A stretch of DNA of 64,000 bases from Natrarchaeobaculum sulfurireducens (GTDB taxonomy: Archaea; Halobacteriota; Halobacteria; Halobacteriales; Natrialbaceae), in assembly GCF_003430825.1 (NCBI RefSeq), contig NZ_CP024047.1:2480001-2544000 (forward strand), given 5' to 3'. The translations under genes were made by a program, and so were the position numbers. The notes under the pieces were generated by a model. The model was not told where the DNA came from, did not search any database, and worked only from the letters and a program-made list of their open reading frames with translations. Of the stretch, positions 60,716 to 64,000 are shown piece after piece (position 1 is the stretch's first letter; every line of letters begins with the position of its first letter).

Positions 60716-60856
60716 CGCCGCGCTCTCGCCGTCGTCGGGGATTTTCGGTAATCTCGGGTAGCCTACTCGGCGGTGTGTGTCTCCTGTAGCGAGGCGAATA
60801 CTCCGATCCACCGTGTGCGGGGTAACATTCAATCCGTATCCGGCCGCATATTGCGT

Positions 60857-61999
60857 ATGGAGTTCACGCTGCCCGACGAACACCGGATGGTTCGGGATAC
60901 CGTCAGGGAGGTCTGCGAGACAGAAATCGAGCCGATCGCCCAGGAGATCGAAGACGAGCATCGCTTTCCGGCCGAAATCTTCGACCAGCTCGCAGCGCTG
61001 GACGTGATGGGCGTCCCGATCACCGACGAGTACGGCGGGCTCGGCGGCGACACCCTCATGTACTCGCTGGTCGCCGAGGAACTCGGTCGCGTCTCGGGAT
61101 CGATCGGCCTCTCGTACGTCGCACACACGTCGCTGGCATCGAAACCGATCGAGCAGTTCGGCACCCACGAGCAGAAAGAACGTTGGCTACGCCCGCTCGC
61201 GGAGGGCGAGTATCTCGGCGGCTGGGCACTGACCGAACCCGAGAGTGGCTCCGATGCCTCCGACATGGACACGACCGCACGAAAGGAAGGCGATGAGTGG
61301 GTTCTCAACGGAACCAAGCAGTTCATCACGAACGCCAGCGAGGCCGGATCGATTCTCGTCAAGGCCGTCACTGACCCCGAGGCGGGCTACGATGGCATTT
61401 CGACGTTCATCGTCGATCCCCGCGAAGACGACGGCTTCGAGGTAACGACGATCTGGGAGAAGATGGGGCTCAACGCCTCGCCGACCTGTGAGATCCGACT
61501 CGAGAACGTCCGGCTCCCCGAGGACCGATTACTCGGCGAAGAAGGCGACGGCTGGGACCAGACGAAAAAGACCCTCGACGGCGGTCGAATCTCCATCGCC
61601 GCGCTTTCGACGGGACTCGCCCAGGGTGCCTACGACCACGCCAAGCGGTACAGCACGGAACGCGAACAGTTCGGTCAGCCGATCTCGAGATTCGACGCCG
61701 TCCGCGACACGGTCGTCGACATGCACCGGAAGGTCGAGCGCGCACGCCTGTTGACCTACAGGGCCGCGACGACCTACGACGACGGCGAGCCCGTCACGCG
61801 GGAGTCCGCCCTCGCGAAACTCGACGCCAGCGAGGCCGCCCGCGAGGTCGCAGAGGACGCCGTCCAGGTGCTCGGCGGCTACGGCTACACGACCGACTTC
61901 GCCCCCCAGCGGTTCTACCGGGATGCCAAACTGATGGAGATCGGCGAGGGGACAAGCGAGATTCAACACCTCGTCATCGGCCGAGAAATCGGCCTCTGA
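60857..61999 (+). CDS. Acyl-CoA dehydrogenase
   Basis: A 380-residue FAD-dependent enzyme introducing a double bond into acyl-CoA, with electrons passed to electron-transfer flavoprotein. Conserved parts: GGWALTEPESGSDASDM (FAD binding), NGTKQFITNA, QVLGGYGYT and the catalytic-Glu region MEIGEGTSEIQ near the end. Length is typical. The start MEFTLPDEHRMVR is the family start; the upstream extension in the frame is not acidic and lacks conservation. Chain-length or branched-chain specificity is not readable. A small membrane gene follows five bases later. Confidence 0.92.
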   Translation: MEFTLPDEHRMVRDTVREVCETEIEPIAQEIEDEHRFPAEIFDQLAALDVMGVPITDEYGGLGGDTLMYSLVAEELGRVSGSIGLSYVAHTSLASKPIEQFGTHEQKERWLRPLAEGEYLGGWALTEPESGSDASDMDTTARKEGDEWVLNGTKQFITNASEAGSILVKAVTDPEAGYDGISTFIVDPREDDGFEVTTIWEKMGLNASPTCEIRLENVRLPEDRLLGEEGDGWDQTKKTLDGGRISIAALSTGLAQGAYDHAKRYSTEREQFGQPISRFDAVRDTVVDMHRKVERARLLTYRAATTYDDGEPVTRESALAKLDASEAAREVAEDAVQVLGGYGYTTDFAPQRFYRDAKLMEIGEGTSEIQHLVIGREIGL

Positions 62000-62004
62000 G
62001 AGCC

Positions 62005-62217
62005 GTGCTCGCGCTCGTAATCGGTCTCGGACTCGTTGCGCTCGGGCTCGCTGGCGTTCGGTACGCACCGGCGATCGTCCAGGCCCAGCATCGCCAGCGA
62101 ATGACGCCGATCGACGCGGACGAGATAAACGACGAGGATCGCGTCCGCGTCACGAAGGGGACAGCCGTCGCCGTCGCCCTCCTCGGCGTCGGACTCGTCG
62201 CCTATACCGTCGTCTAA
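62005..62217 (+). CDS. Small two-span membrane protein (70 aa)
   Basis: Begins with GTG five bases after the acyl-CoA dehydrogenase stop, so probably the same transcript. Hydrophobic helices at about 1-26 and 51-69 flank an acidic loop (PIDADEINDEDRVRV). No family recognised. The GTG start is the first in frame; an alternative start within the first helix would remove most of that helix. Confidence 0.6.
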   Translation: MLALVIGLGLVALGLAGVRYAPAIVQAQHRQRMTPIDADEINDEDRVRVTKGTAVAVALLGVGLVAYTVV

Positions 62218-62291
62218 CCAACTCGAGGCGAACGACCAGTTCCCGATCTCGAGCCGACGCTGGATGGGCCAGTACTCGAGCGATGGGAGCG

Positions 62292-62756
62292 CTATGTCGG
62301 CCCTGACCCCCGTCGTTTTCGCTCGCGATGGGCGCTGATCAGATGAAAGACGAGGAGGTAGCCGACGGCCGCGAGGACGAACGCGACCACCACGTTTCCG
62401 ACCAGCAGCTGTCGAACGGCAAATCTGGCGGTTTCAGTGGCAGATCCGGCCGACTCGAGCGATGGCGTGTGAACGAACACGCCACCGACCTGAAAGCTCG
62501 CGACGTAGACGACGGGTTTGATGAACGGGTTGAGGACCGCCACGGAGGCAAAGAGAGCTGGTTTACTGATCCAGGACCACACCGAGACGAGTACGAGAAA
62601 GAGGCCGATCCCTAACCCACCCGTCGGTAGGGTCGTCACGAAGACGCCGATGGCGAAACTGATCGCGACCTCGTGTTCGGTGTGTTCTTCCCGAAACGCC
62701 GCGGTGAGTTCGCGGCGGACCCGGTCACGATAACAGGCGACCCGTTCCCGAACCAT
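62292..62756 (-). CDS. DUF2062 family membrane protein
   Basis: 154 residues. The opening AISFAIGVFVTTLPTGGLG and the PFIKPVVYVASFQVGG block match DUF2062, a domain found in small membrane proteins related to lipid or glycosyl functions. Three to four membrane segments are present, with a basic Arg-rich tail. No function is established. It stands apart from the convergent small membrane gene. Confidence 0.85.
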   Translation of the reverse strand: MVRERVACYRDRVRRELTAAFREEHTEHEVAISFAIGVFVTTLPTGGLGIGLFLVLVSVWSWISKPALFASVAVLNPFIKPVVYVASFQVGGVFVHTPSLESAGSATETARFAVRQLLVGNVVVAFVLAAVGYLLVFHLISAHRERKRRGSGPT

Positions 62757-62933
62757 TAGGCTCTGCCAACCGGTGTGCTGCGAATCTGATAAAGATGTCG
62801 AGTCGTGCGAAAACGTATCAGCGTACAGCCGCGTTGGGGCGATACTGATACTGTCAGACAGAGATTACTGAAGAGGATTCGCCGGGTGGGTGCGACGAAT
62901 TTTCACACTCGTTCTATCCGGCAGTCTGACGAC

Positions 62934-64000
62934 CTATGGGAACGTCCCAGCTTCGTCGAACGCGTCCGCGACCCGCTGGATCGCCACGACGTACGCAGCC
63001 GTCCGTGGGTTGTCGAGATCGTGTTCTTCGATCGTTCCGACGAGCGCGTCGAAGGCGTCGACGATGATCCCTTCGAGTTCCTCGTTGACTTTCTGTTCGG
63101 ACCAGTAGAACCGCTGACGGTTCTGGACCCACTCGAAGTACGAGACGGTGACGCCGCCGGCGTTCGCGAGAATGTCGGGGATGACGAAGACGTCCTCGTT
63201 CTCGAGTATGCGGTCGGCATCGGGCGTCAACGGGCCGTTAGCGGCCTCAGAGATGACGTCTGCGTTGATGTCGGTTGCGAGGTCGCCGTCGACTGCGTTC
63301 TCGAGGGCGGCAGGGATCAGGAGGTCGACGTCGAGGGTGAGGACCTCGTCGTTGGTGAGTTCGTCCTCGCTCTCCTCGTAGCCGACGATACTGCCGGTCT
63401 CGTTTTTGTACTGTTTGGCGGCGACGGGATCGAAACCGTCTGGATTGTAGATTCCGCCGGAAGAGTCACTCGCCGCGACGACCGTCGCACCCATCTCGTC
63501 GATCAGTTTGGCGGCGATCCAGCCGGCGTTCCCGTAGCCTTGGACGGCGACGGTTGCGCCCTCGAGGTCCTTCCCGAGATACTCGAACGCCTCTCGAGCG
63601 GCGAGGACAGTCGATCGACCCGTCGCCTCGACGCGACCCTCACTACCGCCACTGGCGAGGTGTTTGCCAGTGATGACACCCGGCTCCGTGGTGTTCTCGA
63701 GTGTCTCGTAGGTATCTTTGATCCAGTTCATCTCCCGCTGACCCGTGTTCACGTCCGGCGCGGGGATGTCGCGGTCTTCACCGATCATCGGACGCAACTC
63801 CTTCGCGAACGACCGGGTAAGACGCTCGAGTTCGGCCGTAGAGTATTCGTCGGGATCGACGACGATCCCGCCTTTTCCGCCGCCAAGTGGGATGTCGACG
63901 ATCGCCGTCTTGTACGTCATCCAGCCCGACAGCGCCTTCACTTCGTCGCGAGAGACCTGTGGGTGGTAGCGGATACCGCCTTTGTATGGACCGCGATCGC
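62934..64000 (-). CDS. gdhB: Glutamate dehydrogenase (partial, N-terminus outside window)
   Basis: About 355 residues from [13 protein letters not shown] to the C-terminus are in view; the frame is open past base 64000. The dehydrogenase core is clear: KGGIRYHP and PLGGGKGGI with the substrate lysines, [13 protein letters not shown], and a Rossmann NAD(P)-binding motif [15 protein letters not shown]. It interconverts glutamate and 2-oxoglutarate with ammonia. As both proline and histidine degradation in this window end at glutamate, it may complete those routes. NAD versus NADP preference cannot be judged. Confidence 0.94.
   Translation of the reverse strand, partial: DRGPYKGGIRYHPQVSRDEVKALSGWMTYKTAIVDIPLGGGKGGIVVDPDEYSTAELERLTRSFAKELRPMIGEDRDIPAPDVNTGQREMNWIKDTYETLENTTEPGVITGKHLASGGSEGRVEATGRSTVLAAREAFEYLGKDLEGATVAVQGYGNAGWIAAKLIDEMGATVVAASDSSGGIYNPDGFDPVAAKQYKNETGSIVGYEESEDELTNDEVLTLDVDLLIPAALENAVDGDLATDINADVISEAANGPLTPDADRILENEDVFVIPDILANAGGVTVSYFEWVQNRQRFYWSEQKVNEELEGIIVDAFDALVGTIEEHDLDNPRTAAYVVAIQRVADAFDEAGTFP

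Noticed and set aside
1-64000. tRNA, rRNA and CRISPR arrays
   Set aside because: Read through all intergenic stretches for tRNA arms, rRNA blocks and regularly spaced repeats; none was recognised by eye. A tRNAscan or CRISPR search would settle it.

Overview
The window is a 64 kb chromosomal segment of an extremely halophilic archaeon (class Halobacteria). The basis is high GC content, strongly acidic predicted proteins, very frequent Leu-Glu/Ser coding through CTCGAG-rich DNA, Tat-type lipoprotein signals, AT-rich boxes placed for leaderless transcripts, and family content (PGF-CTERM-like surface protein, archaeosine genes, HTH_10/Bat-like regulators, ThiR, Thi4, DUF35 partner of thiolase). 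Order-level placement (possibly Natrialbales) is only an impression.

Layout. 1-6.3 kb: C-terminus of DNA polymerase B and a giant secreted subtilisin-like surface protease. 6.3-10 kb: sufCBD for Fe-S cluster assembly. 10-15.3 kb: DUF35/thiolase pair, then divergent P5C dehydrogenase and proline dehydrogenase with a Bat-like regulator. 15.4-18.3 kb: ferritin-like protein, a 33-codon ORF and a DtxR-type regulator joined by ATGA overlaps, then a secreted phospholipase D-like protein. 18.3-19.6 kb: an AT-richer island with an AbrB/PIN toxin-antitoxin pair. 19.6-22.5 kb: HEAT-repeat protein, archaetidylserine synthase, halocyanin. 22.7-29.0 kb: histidine utilisation cluster hutUGIH with a divergent Bat-like regulator. 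29.1-33.2 kb: thiazole synthase Thi4 and the thiamine regulator ThiR flanking an unknown protein carrying an exact 63-bp tandem duplication, a thioesterase and a methyltransferase. 33.3-36.6 kb: a pair of Tat lipoproteins resembling copper amine oxidase and DyP peroxidase, both with altered active-site positions. 36.6-39.6 kb: dcd, DsbA-like lipoprotein, pth2, udk, membrane protein. 39.7-42.3 kb: queD-queE-queC for archaeosine, with an upstream winged-helix gene. 42.36-43.39 kb: a complete IS1595-type element with terminal repeats and flanking direct repeats. 43.5-52.6 kb: CinA-like protein, NAD kinase-like protein, AbrB-PhoU regulator, aminotransferase, nitrilase, small membrane and regulatory proteins. 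52.7-58.4 kb: an operon of an NRAMP-like transporter without metal-binding motifs, hyuA, hyuB and a maleate isomerase/racemase-like enzyme. 58.5-64 kb: kinase-like protein, membrane proteins, acyl-CoA dehydrogenase, DUF2062 protein, and glutamate dehydrogenase running off the right edge.

How the genes work together. The hut genes and the PRODH/P5CDH pair both lead to glutamate, and the terminal glutamate dehydrogenase links glutamate to 2-oxoglutarate. Thi4 with ThiR, and QueCDE with an upstream HTH gene, look like locally regulated biosynthetic units. The surface protease carries a PGF-CTERM-like tail, and the archaetidylserine synthase belongs to the lipid pathway implicated in anchoring such proteins.

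The most unusual unit is the NRAMP-like transporter/hyuAB/isomerase operon, in which an NRAMP-fold protein without the metal-binding signature is probably an organic-substrate importer. The second is the CuAO-like/DyP-like lipoprotein pair. No tRNA, rRNA or CRISPR array was recognised.
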